From Ceratorhiza oryzae-sativae (taxonomy: Eukaryota; Basidiomycota; Agaricomycetes; Cantharellales; Ceratobasidiaceae): DNA of 43,648 nt. The notes under the pieces are model-generated. The model was not told where the DNA came from, did not search any database, and saw only the letters and a program-made list of their open reading frames with translations. Position 1 is the first letter of the stretch, and each line of letters begins with the position of its first letter. Positions 19,004 through 30,209 of the stretch are shown here, piece after piece. The position numbers were made by a program, and so were the translations under genes. The stretch covers positions 1 through 43,648 of the forward strand of contig JARWMV010000120.1 of assembly GCA_030998015.1 (NCBI GenBank). Direction: 5' to 3'.

Positions 19004-19175
19004 CCGCGCGCGTTAGTTGCTGGTGGGACTTGTCCCACCAACCAACGTGAGCAATCGCAACCGTTTGCGATTGCTAGTGCGCGGCATAATATCGATATTT
19101 AGCCGCCGGCTGAAAATGACGAACGGTCGTCATTTTCTACGAGGGAATCTTTAGGATTCCCTCTAACGCCGGCGG
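19004..19175 (+). mobile_element. F1 element, 172-base form
   Basis: It follows an F7 palindrome and precedes an F2b stem. Mirror at 35127-35298. Confidence 0.9.
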
Positions 19176-19386
19176 GACCCGTGCACGCCTGCGAACGCCT
19201 TGGCTTGCCAAGGCGGCCCTGGCGTGCGCGCGGCTCGCCGCGAACGCGGCCTCGTTAACAATGCCCACGGGTCGTTGACCCTCCGCTTTATTACCCCTGC
19301 CAAGACGTGCGCTAAAGCGCAGTTCTCTAGGCAGGGCGGCTGAAATCTTGGGTTACACCTAAGATTTTAGCCGATAGAGCGGGGGC

Positions 19387-19608
19387 CCGCGCGCGTTAGT
19401 TGCTGGTGGGACTTGTCCCACCAACCAACGTGAGCAATCGCAACCGTTTGCGATTGCTAGTGCGCGGCATAATATCGATATTTAGCCGCCGGCTGAAAAT
19501 GACGAACGGTCGTCATTTTCTACGAGGGAATCTTTATGGGAGGTAGCCTGGACCATGAGACTCATGGTCAAGGCTACCTCATCTGAGGATTCCCTCTAAC
19601 GCCGGCGG
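19387..19608 (+). mobile_element. F1 element, 222-base form
   Basis: Between F2b and ATACAGGTCCAGCAAG. Mirror at 34694-34915. The neighbour at 10251-10472 has the same right-hand flank (GGACCTGTAT on the other strand). Confidence 0.9.
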
Positions 19609-20132
19609 ATACAGGTCCAGCAAGATTTTATAAATCTTGCATGGAAGCAAACCACGGAACGATGTTGACCGAGATAGAGGCCAGACAAATTTGGGCAAGG
19701 ACCAGTCATAGTCCGCAACCTTCGGTCGGTTGTTACCCCCATATGATCCATACTCGCCTCGATCGGCGTTCTTTCTCTCTAAGATCGTCGGCCCTGGTAT
19801 CTAGGTTAACGGGAGCAGGCTCACCGCCAGAGGGCCGGCCTCGTGCCCCATTCCCCAACGGGTCAGGTGTACGCTGGAATCTCCGCACGTTCCCTGCTCG
19901 GTCATCGAAGATGTCCGGCAGGGACGCACTAAACCGATTCGACGAGGGTTCATTTAACAGGGCCGGCGGAGGATCGTGCTTGCACGATCGTCCGCCGGCC
20001 CTTCCGCCGCCTCCTGTCCCTCTAGGGCAGCTTGAGGAAATAATCATGCTTGCATGATTTAACTCAAGCTTCGGAGCCGTCTCCTCTACAAGCGTGAAGT
20101 TGTTGCACGTACGTGCAACAATTTCAGCCAGC

Positions 20133-20354
20133 CCGCGCGCGTTAGTTGCTGGTGGGACTTGTCCCACCAACCAACGTGAGCAATCGCAACCGTTTGCGAT
20201 TGCTAGTGCGCGGCATAATATCGATATTTAGCCGCCGGCTGAAAATGACGAACGGTCGTCATTTTCTACGAGGGAATCTTTATGGGAGGTAGCCTGGACC
20301 ATGAGACTCATGGTCAAGGCTACCTCATCTGAGGATTCCCTCTAACGCCGGCGG
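20133..20354 (+). mobile_element. F1 element, 222-base form
   Basis: Flanks CAGC and GCAG. Mirror at 33948-34169. Confidence 0.9.
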
Positions 20355-20466
20355 GCAGCCCTAGAGTCCATACGGCGGCGGATCATGGGCCTGAACCATG
20401 GTTATGGTCCGGCGGCTACGCCGACAGATAAATTGGGGTATGAATTTAGGCGCGGTTATACCAACA

Positions 20467-20579
20467 CGACGGCCTCCCAATGCGTTACCAAGCCTGTAAG
20501 GCACGCCCTACGGGCCAGCGTATTGGGAGTGCCATCACCCCCCCAAACAATGCAGCATAGCTGCATCAGTTTGGGGGGT
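20467..20579. mobile_element. F3 element, 113-base form
   Basis: Mirror of 33723-33835. Here the flanking hexamer reads CGACGG. Confidence 0.85.
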
Positions 20580-21342
20580 CGACGGTGGCAATTGACGCCT
20601 GTGTCGGCCTTAGAGGTATTTTCTGATGTATTTATTTTGGCAGGCTAAATTATTACTATATTTTATAGCCCGATTTTGTATAGCATCATGGATGGCATAA
20701 GGTCCTTCAATAAGGATTGTAAAACCGGTGTTGATTTGGCTGAAATTCTGATTGTAAAACCACCATTATTTGCATTAATTGTGCTTTTTAACCCGAATTT
20801 GTCAGTTAAAACTTGAACTAGAAGTTCTACCTCAGCAATAGTGAAACTTTGAGTACTTAGCACCAATGCCCGGTCTTTTTTATTAAAACTACCATCGTCA
20901 CAAAGCCAGTAAACTAAAGACAAAGGAGTAAGCAACTCCCCTATGTTTAATGGAACTACTTTTTGCCCATTCGGATAGAACAAATCATAGAGTTCATTAA
21001 AGCAAGGTAAGGAAAAGGTATTAAACGTAACTCTAGTATATATTTTACGTGTTACTTTGTGCGGCGGTCGATTAGTTGTTTTGGGCAATGAAGAACAATA
21101 AGTTTTAAACAAATCATAAAGGTGGAGCAAGTAATCCTCATGTAAAATACTTTGTTCAAATTGCAATCTTGCATTCACACTTGCTTTTCGTTTACGAATG
21201 CACATCTACCGTGGCCTGCTTCAACTCTTCGAGAGGCCAGGATCGAGGCCTGCTTCAACTCTTCGAGTTGAAACAGGCCAGGATATCGACTCCTTGGGGA
21301 AAATAAGGAGGGGTTTGTTGTTAATAATAATAATATATAAAA

Positions 21343-22222
21343 CTATAAACCTATTTTATGTCGCATCATAGGAGCCATGTGCGCCGCCAACAAATTTCGT
21401 AAAACAGGAATTGAATAAGAAGGAATTATTATTCTGTAAGAAGTTCCTTGTCTACATTTGTAGCATTTTAAGTTAAATTTGTTATTTAAAACTTCAATTA
21501 AAAGTTCAACTTCTTCTAATGTGAAAGAATCCGTACATAATACGGTATATTTGCCAGGTTTATTCCAGCTACCATCATCTGCTATCCAATAGCTTAAAGA
21601 CAAAGGTGTTAACAAGTCCTCTATAATGCTTGGAACTACCTTTTTACCTGATATGTAAAATAAATTATATAGCTCGGTAAAACAGGGTAAGCAATAAGTG
21701 AAAAAAGAAACACGAGAATATACATTTCCTGTTCTACTGTCAGGAAGACGATTAGTTATTTTTGGGGCACTTGAACAATAAGTTTGAAATAGTTCGTACA
21801 AATGGTAAAGGTAATCTTTATGAACTATTCCTTGTTCAAATCTAAAATAAGCATTTCCTTTAATGGTTTGTTTCTGTGCAGACAAATCTCCTAATAATAA
21901 CCCTATAGACCCCCAATACGCTGGCCCGTAGGGACCGCGTATTTTGGGGGGCTATAGCCCCCCCAAACAATGCAGCGTAGCTGCATCAGTTTGGGGGGTC
22001 TATAGTGATTTCTCGTAAATTTTCAGGTATAACAAATTCCTCTCTTTCCTTTTTTGTTAGCCGTTTGGTTTTAACAGGCACTAAAGAAGAAAGGAATAGT
22101 TGACTATACAAATTTATATCAGACTCAATTAATTGAGTATAATCGATATAGAATAATAATTTCGTAGCACAATAAAATACAAAAGTTGTTATTAGAATTA
22201 AAAAAGGGAATATTCGAAGAGA
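21343..22222 (-). pseudogene. LAGLIDADG_2 HEG-B nested in HEG-A, left copy
   Basis: Mirror of 32080-32959, with the F3 insert at 21903-21999. Confidence 0.8.
21903..21999. mobile_element. F3 element, 97-base form
   Basis: Mirror of 32303-32399; CTATAG is present at both borders. Confidence 0.9.
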
Positions 22223-23179
22223 GTCCCCGAGGATAAGCCCGACAAGAATGTCTTTCAGATTTTGAGGTAAAGAGAACTGTAATCGTTCTGCTTGAGTCAT
22301 GCTATTTCTTTTCATGGTTTTAATCAAAAATATTTATAAGACTGACATTTTAAAGGTATATCATATTAAAGATTAATATAATCACATCCTCTATGAATGA
22401 AGAACTGTGGTTTCGCGTGTTTATACTATAAATACAGTCCAGGAAAATCCCACCCAGAATAGGCTTAAATCGGATTTATTGGTATTTCACCAAACCACGG
22501 GAACCTGGTTAAAGCACAACCACGGAGTAGAAATAAAACACAGCCCTTCACCATAAGACGAAACCTAGGGCCATTCTGATAATTCCTGAACTATATACTT
22601 GTCAGAAGTGCAGGTTAATTCGCTCTGCATAGAGCTTTAGCCAAACACAGTCGAAACGCCTACTTTAGTCGGAATCCTCCTGATTGCGAGGTATCCCGGA
22701 TTAATTAATCCGGGTACCTCGGAATCCACAGCGCAAAAGAATCGCGCCATCAAAATGGGTTAGTCAGTGGAGTATGGTTGAAAATTTTAAGAGGATAAGA
22801 TTTCTTATACTCTTCTTTTATAAGAATTTCGCGCTGGAGGCCATGATTCCGAGGTATCCTTCCATGCAATTGCTGGAATGCAATTGCTGGACCGGATTAA
22901 TTAATCCTGTCCAGCAAGATTTTATAAATCTTGCGTGGAAGGATACCTCGCAATGCCATACACTGGTATCCAAAGGATACACAGTGTATGACGACTCCCT
23001 CTTGGCACGCACATACGCATTAACTTCAAGAAGTTAATACATGCCAAGCCTTCTCATTCAGGACATGTTTTAACACGCCATGGCGGGTTAAAGCGCTGCC
23101 ATGGTGGTTGTGCTTGTGCTCGAGGTGAGCCAGGGGCCGGAGCGTGGAGCAGGCCCCAGGCTCCTACGAGCAAACCCAA

Positions 23180-23251
23180 AGGCGTTAAGAGGAATTGAAC
23201 CTCTGTTAAAAGTATTAACAGTACTCCGCATGACCACTATGCTATAACACC
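23180..23251 (-). tRNA. trnN: tRNA-Asn (GTT), left copy
   Basis: Identical to 31051-31122; the fold is described there. Confidence 0.9.
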
Positions 23252-23271
23252 ACTTCGAGAATTTGAATAAG

Positions 23272-23698
23272 ACCCCTATTTTTCCTGACCCGTCCCCTAG
23301 GTTGTTGCACGTACGTGCAACAATTTCACGCTTGTAGAGGAGACGTCTGTGTGCGGCTTAAGCCGTACACAGACGGCTCCGAAGCTTGAGGGTGAATACT
23401 CTTCGACAGGGTTAGGGTAGCTTTTCATTGACCGCAGGCCCGGCCCGCTCCCCGCGCGCGTTAGTTGCTGGTGGGACTTGTCCCACCAACCAACGTGAGC
23501 AATCGCAACCGTTTGCGATTGCTAGTGCGCGGCATAATATCGATATTTAGCCGCCGGCTGAAAATGACGAACGGTCGTCATTTTCTACGAGGGAATCTTT
23601 ATGGGAGGTAGCCTGGACCATGAGACTCATGGTCAAGGCTACCTCATCTGAGGATTCCCTCTAACGCCGGCGGGGAGCGGAGCTAGGGCCGCAGGGGA
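23272..23698. repeat. Repeated block 1: F7 palindrome plus long F1
   Basis: The block runs CCTATTTTTCCTGACCCGTC, an F7 palindrome (GTTGCACGTACGTGCAAC and CGTCTGTGTGCGGCTTAAGC), then GGCCCGCTCC, F1 long form (23452-23673) and GGAGCGG, ending CTAGGGCCGCAGGGG. Block 2 at 23867-24288 has the same order with a short F1. Mirror 30604-31030. Confidence 0.8.
23452..23673 (+). mobile_element. F1 element, 222-base form
   Basis: It sits between CCCGCTCC and GGAGCGG, which are each other's reverse complement, so the target may have been a small palindrome. Mirror at 30629-30850. Confidence 0.9.
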
Positions 23699-23866
23699 AA
23701 TAAAATTCCGGTTTTTCTAAAAAAAAACCCCCTTTGCGGGCAACTTTGATGGCATGATGATTTGCCTGGCATGCCTTCTTCCACGCCTCAAGCGCCGATT
23801 GACGCTATTATCGTTCCTATCCCGCTTTCCCACAACAGAGCGGAGAAACTCCGGGATAGTTTTGAA

Positions 23867-24288
23867 TCCCCTATTTTTCCTGACCCGTCCCCTAGGTTGT
23901 TGCACGTACGTGCAACAATTTCACGCTTGTAGAGGAGACGTCTGTGTGCGGCTTAAGCCGTACACAGACGGCTCCGAAGCTTGAGGGTGAATACTCTTCG
24001 ACAGGGTTAGGGTAGCTTTTCATTGACCGCAGGCCCGGAGAAATATTGATTTTCCCTTGGGTTTTCCCTTGGGTTTTCCCCCGGCCCGCTCCCCGCGCGC
24101 GTTAGTTGCTGGTGGGACTTGTCCCACCAACCAACGTGAGCAATCGCAACCGTTTGCGATTGCTAGTGCGCGGCATAATATCGATATTTAGCCGCCGGCT
24201 GAAAATGACGAACGGTCGTCATTTTCTACGAGGGAATCTTTAGGATTCCCTCTAACGCCGGCGGGGAGCAGATCTAGGGCCGCAGGGG
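23867..24288. repeat. Repeated block 2: F7 palindrome plus short F1
   Basis: Same as block 1 except that F1 lacks the nested 50-base hairpin and an extra stretch with three TTTTCCCTTGGG-type units (24045-24080) precedes it. Mirror 30014-30435. Confidence 0.8.
24093..24264 (+). mobile_element. F1 element, 172-base form
   Basis: Between CCCGCTCC and GGAGCAG. Mirror at 30038-30209. Confidence 0.9.
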
Positions 24289-24735
24289 ATGTATTTATCT
24301 CTTTTAATTAAAACGGACTAGCATAATATGGCATCCTTAACACTGCCCCATTCCTATGCTCATTTACCCTGACACTGGCATCATAGTTCCTGCACACGGA
24401 AGGAGGCCGTAGTGTGCGGGGCTTATCCCTGACGACTTCGATCTTGCCTCCCTAATCTCTCCCCTTTCAGTTTGGGTGTGTCCCTGCCGGACAGCTTCGA
24501 TGACCGAGCAGTGAACGCCTAACGCTCTTTGATCGCGCCTTTAGGCGCGGCCTAAGCGCTGAACGCTCCTTACAAATCCCTCCGCGCTCTTTGATCGCCC
24601 GCAGGGCGGCCTAAGCGCGGAGGGCTCAACTAATCGATGATTTGCGAAGGCAAATCTACACCCTGCCTAGAGAACTGCGCTTTAGCGCACGTCTTGGCAG
24701 GGGTATCGATTAGCGGGGTGATGCTTTGCGTAGGC

Positions 24736-24957
24736 CCGCGCGCGTTAGTTGCTGGTGGGACTTGTCCCACCAACCAACGTGAGCAATCGCAACCGTTTGC
24801 GATTGCTAGTGCGCGGCATAATATCGATATTTAGCCGCCGGCTGAAAATGACGAACGGTCGTCATTTTCTACGAGGGAATCTTTATGGGAGGTAGCCTGG
24901 ACCATGAGACTCATGGTCAAGGCTACCTCATCTGAGGATTCCCTCTAACGCCGGCGG
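24736..24957 (+). mobile_element. F1 element, 222-base form
   Basis: Same flanks as 13292-13513. Mirror at 29345-29566. Confidence 0.9.
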
Positions 24958-25322
24958 ACATCAATTTGTAGGGGCGAGGACGGGAAGAGTACGTCAAACT
25001 CGATCCTACCTCGGCGGGATGGCAAATAGGTCTTCCACAAAGGGGTTGAAAGTTTCATTTTTGCAGCGCGCTATGCGGCTGCCCACAAATTGAATTTTGG
25101 ACTATTGTTCTTGACATTAAAAATTACCCGACTTCGCTTAGATCCGATTTAGCTTGAGGGTAAATCGGGCTCCTCGAATGTACGTCTTCCAGGATGGAGA
25201 TTAAGCTCCATCCGGAAGCCCATGGGAAATTAGGCGTTCTTCCATGCAAGATTTATAAAATCTTGCTGGACCTGCATCCTACCCAACAGGGCGGATGCCA
25301 GAACTTTATTTTGTTTTTACCT

Positions 25323-25544
25323 CCGCGCGCGTTAGTTGCTGGTGGGACTTGTCCCACCAACCAACGTGAGCAATCGCAACCGTTTGCGATTGCTAGTGCG
25401 CGGCATAATATCGATATTTAGCCGCCGGCTGAAAATGACGAACGGTCGTCATTTTCTACGAGGGAATCTTTATGGGAGGTAGCCTGGACCATGAGACTCA
25501 TGGTCAAGGCTACCTCATCTGAGGATTCCCTCTAACGCCGGCGG
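25323..25544 (+). mobile_element. F1 element, 222-base form, joined to short F2a
   Basis: F2a follows at 25545-25698 without its GGTACC hairpin part. Mirror at 28758-28979. Confidence 0.9.
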
Positions 25545-25930
25545 GACCCGTGCACGCCTGCGAACGCCTTGGCTTAAGCCAAGCAAGCTTGGCTCATATT
25601 GACCTTAAGGTCAATAATCAAGCCAAGATTACCCCTCGGGTCAACAGCATGTATTTATATATAAATACAATGCTGGTTGACCCTAAGCGGGGGTATGAAT
25701 TTGGGTTTTCTAAAGCAAGATCCATTAAAGTATTTTCGATTACACCTGTTACTCCCCAGGAAGAAGGTTAATAACGGGTTTATTGAATTGATGTTACATT
25801 CCTATTTCCAACTCTCTGATCGCGCCTTTAGGCGCGGCCTAAGCGCTGAGGACTCTGATTCCGACGGAATCAGGCGCCTCCCGTGGTGGATGGGCCAGAG
25901 CGAAGCGACGGTCCTCACCACCACGGGGGG

Positions 25931-27100
25931 CGAGTAAGCAGGGATTCTAATTGTATGAGAATCACCTCTTTTGGATTTATAGCATTTTAAGCCCCACTTA
26001 GAGTTTAAAGCATTGATTAACAACTCAACTTCATTCAATGTAAAGGAATGAGTACATAATTCAACATATCGACACTGTTTATTTCTTGTCCCATCATCTG
26101 CAAAAAGCCTGACTTTTTGCCAATAAGCTAAGCCTAAGGGAGTTAAAAGATTCCCGCGCGCGTTAGTTGCTGGTGGGACTTGTCCCACCAACCAACGTGA
26201 GCAATCGCAACCGTTTGCGATTGCTAGTGCGCGGCATAATATCGATATTTAGCCGCCGGCTGAAAATGACGAACGGTCGTCATTTTCTACGAGGGAATCT
26301 TTAGGATTCCCTCTAACGCCGGCGGGCAGGAACTACTTTTTTTCCATCGATATAGAACAATTCAAAGAATATATATAAAGCAAGGCAAGGAAAGGGTGTT
26401 AAACCTGACCCGTGCCCGCCTACGATCGCAGCTCCGCCTCAAGCTAGAACTATATTCAGCACCAGTTACTTTGTGGGGCCCGGTTTTAGTTGTTTTAGGT
26501 TCCAGGTTACAATAACTAGTGACCCCCAATAAGGCAATGGCCTCCCAATGCGTCACAAACGTATTGGGGGGGGCCATTACCAACATCAATCCTTGACATT
26601 TCCTAAGGAATTGTCAAGGAATGGCAGTTTGGGGGGTCAATGGCGCCACAAGTTTTGTGGCGCGCATTGCAATCATTGGGGGTCTACTGAATAATTTATA
26701 CAAATGTTCAAGATATTCTCTGTTAGGAGCCCCTTGAACAAAAAATAATCTTGCATTTGCATATTGTTTCTGAATATATAAATCGCCCAGGCAGAGACCA
26801 ATTAAAATATATTTCAATTCACTCCCCTACGCCCCGACGGGAAATTGACGTCTGCAAAAAAGTCAGTTGGTCTGACCAGATCAACTTCCGTCAATTATCC
26901 CGGCGGGAATTTGGAGACGGCTCTCCGCGCGTGGGCCGCGCCTCTGGCGCGATCTAAGCGCGGAGGGAGGTAAAGTGATTTGGGGTCTTTCTTCCTTGCT
27001 TAACAGCACAGATCTAGTTCTTTTCTCTTCAGATGATTTAATAGGCACTATAGAAGAAAGGGAAAGTAGACAAAATACATGATTACTTACGTCAAATATG
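25931..27100 (-). pseudogene. LAGLIDADG_2 HEG-E, left copy next to the palindrome centre
   Basis: Mirror of 27203-28371, but with one extra A near 26375 that breaks the frame inside SLPCF. The left copy is therefore one step more damaged than the right one. Confidence 0.8.
26154..26325 (+). mobile_element. F1 element inside HEG-E
   Basis: It interrupts the KKVVP...NLLTPL part. Mirror at 27977-28148. Confidence 0.9.
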
Positions 27101-27131
27101 ACCCGTGCACGCCTGCGAACGCCTTGGCTTA

Positions 27132-27171
27132 CATTGACCTTAAGGTCAATATGAGCCAAGCTTGCTTGGCT
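27132..27171. other. Centre of the giant palindrome: two small hairpins
   Basis: The unpaired 40-base centre holds ATTGACCTTAAGGTCAAT (27133-27150) and AGCCAAGCTTGCTTGGCT (27154-27171). On the minus strand this is the normal inner part of an F2a element. The right F2a stem stops after AAGCCAAGGC, where the copy of the left stem takes over. Confidence 0.85.
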
Positions 27172-27976
27172 TAAGCCAAGGCGTTCGCAGGCGTGCACGG
27201 GTCATATTTGACGTAAGTAATCATGTATTTTGTCTACTTTCCCTTTCTTCTATAGTGCCTATTAAATCATCTGAAGAGAAAAGAACTAGATCTGTGCTGT
27301 TAAGCAAGGAAGAAAGACCCCAAATCACTTTACCTCCCTCCGCGCTTAGATCGCGCCAGAGGCGCGGCCCACGCGCGGAGAGCCGTCTCCAAATTCCCGC
27401 CGGGATAATTGACGGAAGTTGATCTGGTCAGACCAACTGACTTTTTTGCAGACGTCAATTTCCCGTCGGGGCGTAGGGGAGTGAATTGAAATATATTTTA
27501 ATTGGTCTCTGCCTGGGCGATTTATATATTCAGAAACAATATGCAAATGCAAGATTATTTTTTGTTCAAGGGGCTCCTAACAGAGAATATCTTGAACATT
27601 TGTATAAATTATTCAGTAGACCCCCAATGATTGCAATGCGCGCCACAAAACTTGTGGCGCCATTGACCCCCCAAACTGCCATTCCTTGACAATTCCTTAG
27701 GAAATGTCAAGGATTGATGTTGGTAATGGCCCCCCCCAATACGTTTGTGACGCATTGGGAGGCCATTGCCTTATTGGGGGTCACTAGTTATTGTAACCTG
27801 GAACCTAAAACAACTAAAACCGGGCCCCACAAAGTAACTGGTGCTGAATATAGTTCTAGCTTGAGGCGGAGCTGCGATCGTAGGCGGGCACGGGTCAGGT
27901 TTAACACCCTTTCCTTGCCTTGCTTTAATATATTCTTTGAATTGTTCTATATCGATGGAAAAAAAGTAGTTCCTGC

Positions 27977-28148
27977 CCGCCGGCGTTAGAGGGAATCCTA
28001 AAGATTCCCTCGTAGAAAATGACGACCGTTCGTCATTTTCAGCCGGCGGCTAAATATCGATATTATGCCGCGCACTAGCAATCGCAAACGGTTGCGATTG
28101 CTCACGTTGGTTGGTGGGACAAGTCCCACCAGCAACTAACGCGCGCGG
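27977..28148 (-). mobile_element. F1 element inside HEG-E, right copy
   Basis: It lies between GTTCCTGC and GAATCTTTT. Its 172 bases also shift the frame. Confidence 0.9.
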
Positions 28149-28182
28149 GAATCTTTTAACTCCCTTAGGCTTAGCTTATTGG

Positions 28183-28201
28183 CAAAAAGTCAGGCTTTTT
28201 G
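28183..28201. repeat. 19-base hairpin in the second LAGLIDADG motif of HEG-E
   Basis: CAAAAAGTCAGGCTTTTTG lies between YW and ADDG. Relatives have YWI/L/F then xDDG, so five extra residues (QKVRL) result without a frameshift. Longer hairpins with the same ends occur at 13670-13708 and mirror 40594-40632. Confidence 0.6.
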
Positions 28202-28371
28202 CAGATGATGGGACAAGAAATAAACAGTGTCGATATGTTGAATTATGTACTCATTCCTTTACATTGAATGAAGTTGAGTTGTTAATCAATGCTTTAAACT
28301 CTAAGTGGGGCTTAAAATGCTATAAATCCAAAAGAGGTGATTCTCATACAATTAGAATCCCTGCTTACTCG

Positions 28372-28757
28372 CCCCCCGTGGTGGTGAGGACCGTCGCTTC
28401 GCTCTGGCCCATCCACCACGGGAGGCGCCTGATTCCGTCGGAATCAGAGTCCTCAGCGCTTAGGCCGCGCCTAAAGGCGCGATCAGAGAGTTGGAAATAG
28501 GAATGTAACATCAATTCAATAAACCCGTTATTAACCTTCTTCCTGGGGAGTAACAGGTGTAATCGAAAATACTTTAATGGATCTTGCTTTAGAAAACCCA
28601 AATTCATACCCCCGCTTAGGGTCAACCAGCATTGTATTTATATATAAATACATGCTGTTGACCCGAGGGGTAATCTTGGCTTGATTATTGACCTTAAGGT
28701 CAATATGAGCCAAGCTTGCTTGGCTTAAGCCAAGGCGTTCGCAGGCGTGCACGGGTC
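28372..28757. repeat. GC repeats, an unidentified coding-like fragment, and short F2a
   Basis: Bases 28372-28500 hold CGTGGTGG/CCACCACG and F4 hairpins. Bases 28505-28603 are AT-rich and read SSWGVTGVIENTLMDLALEN in one plus frame; no family recognised. Bases 28604-28757 are the short F2a. Mirror 25545-25930. Confidence 0.5.
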
Positions 28758-28979
28758 CCGCCGGCGTTAGAGGGAATCCTCAGATGAGGTAGCCTTGACC
28801 ATGAGTCTCATGGTCCAGGCTACCTCCCATAAAGATTCCCTCGTAGAAAATGACGACCGTTCGTCATTTTCAGCCGGCGGCTAAATATCGATATTATGCC
28901 GCGCACTAGCAATCGCAAACGGTTGCGATTGCTCACGTTGGTTGGTGGGACAAGTCCCACCAGCAACTAACGCGCGCGG
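28758..28979 (-). mobile_element. F1 element, 222-base form
   Basis: Mirror of 25323-25544. Confidence 0.9.
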
Positions 28980-29344
28980 AGGTAAAAACAAAATAAAGTT
29001 CTGGCATCCGCCCTGTTGGGTAGGATGCAGGTCCAGCAAGATTTTATAAATCTTGCATGGAAGAACGCCTAATTTCCCATGGGCTTCCGGATGGAGCTTA
29101 ATCTCCATCCTGGAAGACGTACATTCGAGGAGCCCGATTTACCCTCAAGCTAAATCGGATCTAAGCGAAGTCGGGTAATTTTTAATGTCAAGAACAATAG
29201 TCCAAAATTCAATTTGTGGGCAGCCGCATAGCGCGCTGCAAAAATGAAACTTTCAACCCCTTTGTGGAAGACCTATTTGCCATCCCGCCGAGGTAGGATC
29301 GAGTTTGACGTACTCTTCCCGTCCTCGCCCCTACAAATTGATGT
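28980..29344. other. Non-coding, paralogous to 8346-8440
   Basis: Shares TTAATCTCCATCCTGGAAGA with the unique region. It also holds ATTTACCCTCAAGCTAAAT and a CAGCCGCATAGCGCGCTGC repeat. No protein frame. Mirror 24958-25322. Confidence 0.4.
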
Positions 29345-29566
29345 CCGCCGGCGTTAGAGGGAATCCTCAGATGAGGTAGCCTTGACCATGAGTCTCATGG
29401 TCCAGGCTACCTCCCATAAAGATTCCCTCGTAGAAAATGACGACCGTTCGTCATTTTCAGCCGGCGGCTAAATATCGATATTATGCCGCGCACTAGCAAT
29501 CGCAAACGGTTGCGATTGCTCACGTTGGTTGGTGGGACAAGTCCCACCAGCAACTAACGCGCGCGG
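29345..29566 (-). mobile_element. F1 element, 222-base form
   Basis: Mirror of 24736-24957; same flanks as the short form at 8960-9131. Confidence 0.9.
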
Positions 29567-30037
29567 GCCTACGCAAAGCATCACCCCGCTAATCGATACC
29601 CCTGCCAAGACGTGCGCTAAAGCGCAGTTCTCTAGGCAGGGTGTAGATTTGCCTTCGCAAATCATCGATTAGTTGAGCCCTCCGCGCTTAGGCCGCCCTG
29701 CGGGCGATCAAAGAGCGCGGAGGGATTTGTAAGGAGCGTTCAGCGCTTAGGCCGCGCCTAAAGGCGCGATCAAAGAGCGTTAGGCGTTCACTGCTCGGTC
29801 ATCGAAGCTGTCCGGCAGGGACACACCCAAACTGAAAGGGGAGAGATTAGGGAGGCAAGATCGAAGTCGTCAGGGATAAGCCCCGCACACTACGGCCTCC
29901 TTCCGTGTGCAGGAACTATGATGCCAGTGTCAGGGTAAATGAGCATAGGAATGGGGCAGTGTTAAGGATGCCATATTATGCTAGTCCGTTTTAATTAAAA
30001 GAGATAAATACATCCCCTGCGGCCCTAGATCTGCTCC
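29567..30037. other. F5, F6 and F4 repeats, then non-coding DNA paralogous to 8848-8905
   Basis: Bases 29567-29785 repeat the cluster at 9132-9345. Bases 29786-30013 hold unidentified non-coding DNA with CTGTCCGGCAGGGA, which also occurs near 34378, and the block CATAGGAATGGGGCAGTG. Mirror 24265-24735. Confidence 0.4.
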
Positions 30038-30209
30038 CCGCCGGCGTTAGAGGGAATCCTAAAGATTCCCTCGTAGAAAATGACGACCGTTCGTCATTTT
30101 CAGCCGGCGGCTAAATATCGATATTATGCCGCGCACTAGCAATCGCAAACGGTTGCGATTGCTCACGTTGGTTGGTGGGACAAGTCCCACCAGCAACTAA
30201 CGCGCGCGG
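30038..30209 (-). mobile_element. F1 element, 172-base form
   Basis: Mirror of 24093-24264. Confidence 0.9.

Larger units (their letters stand above)
20663..22327 (-). pseudogene. LAGLIDADG_2 HEG-A interrupted by HEG-B, left copy
   Basis: Mirror of 31975-33639. The C-terminal part (20663-21205) is open; the N-terminal part is at 22223-22327. Confidence 0.8.
10654..27131 (+). repeat. Giant inverted repeat, left arm
   Basis: The whole arm is the reverse complement of 27172-43648. Genes match at mirrored positions: nad6, trnN, each HEG relic and each F1 copy. Positions add to 54302 over most of the arm, and to 54303 between about 26375 and the centre, because the left arm has one extra A in an AT stretch near 26375. 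The left arm ends inside an F2 stem. Confidence 0.95.
27203..28371 (+). pseudogene. LAGLIDADG_2 homing endonuclease HEG-E, right copy
   Basis: Readable pieces in order: an N-terminus (HVFCLLSLSSIVPIKSSEEK, then LLSKEERPQITLP, 27220-27334), first motif (LKYILIGLCLGDLYIQKQ, about 27485-27540), REYLEHLYKLFS, then YCNLEPKTTKTGPHKVTGAE (27795-27850), FNTLSLPCFNIFFELFYIDG, NLLTPLGLAYW, the second motif (FADDGTRNKQC), SFTLNEVELLINALNSKWGL and HTIRIPAYS. The inserts are a GC cluster (27335-27480), an F3 pair (about 27619-27782), F9 (27860-27897), F1 (27977-28148) and a 19-base hairpin (28183-28201) in frame. It begins directly at the F2 stem forming the palindrome centre, so its own start codon may have been lost in the fold-back. 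Confidence 0.8.

Noticed and set aside
24045..24080. Telomere-like repeat (TTTTCCCTTGGG units)
   Set aside because: Only about three units, internal and not at an end.
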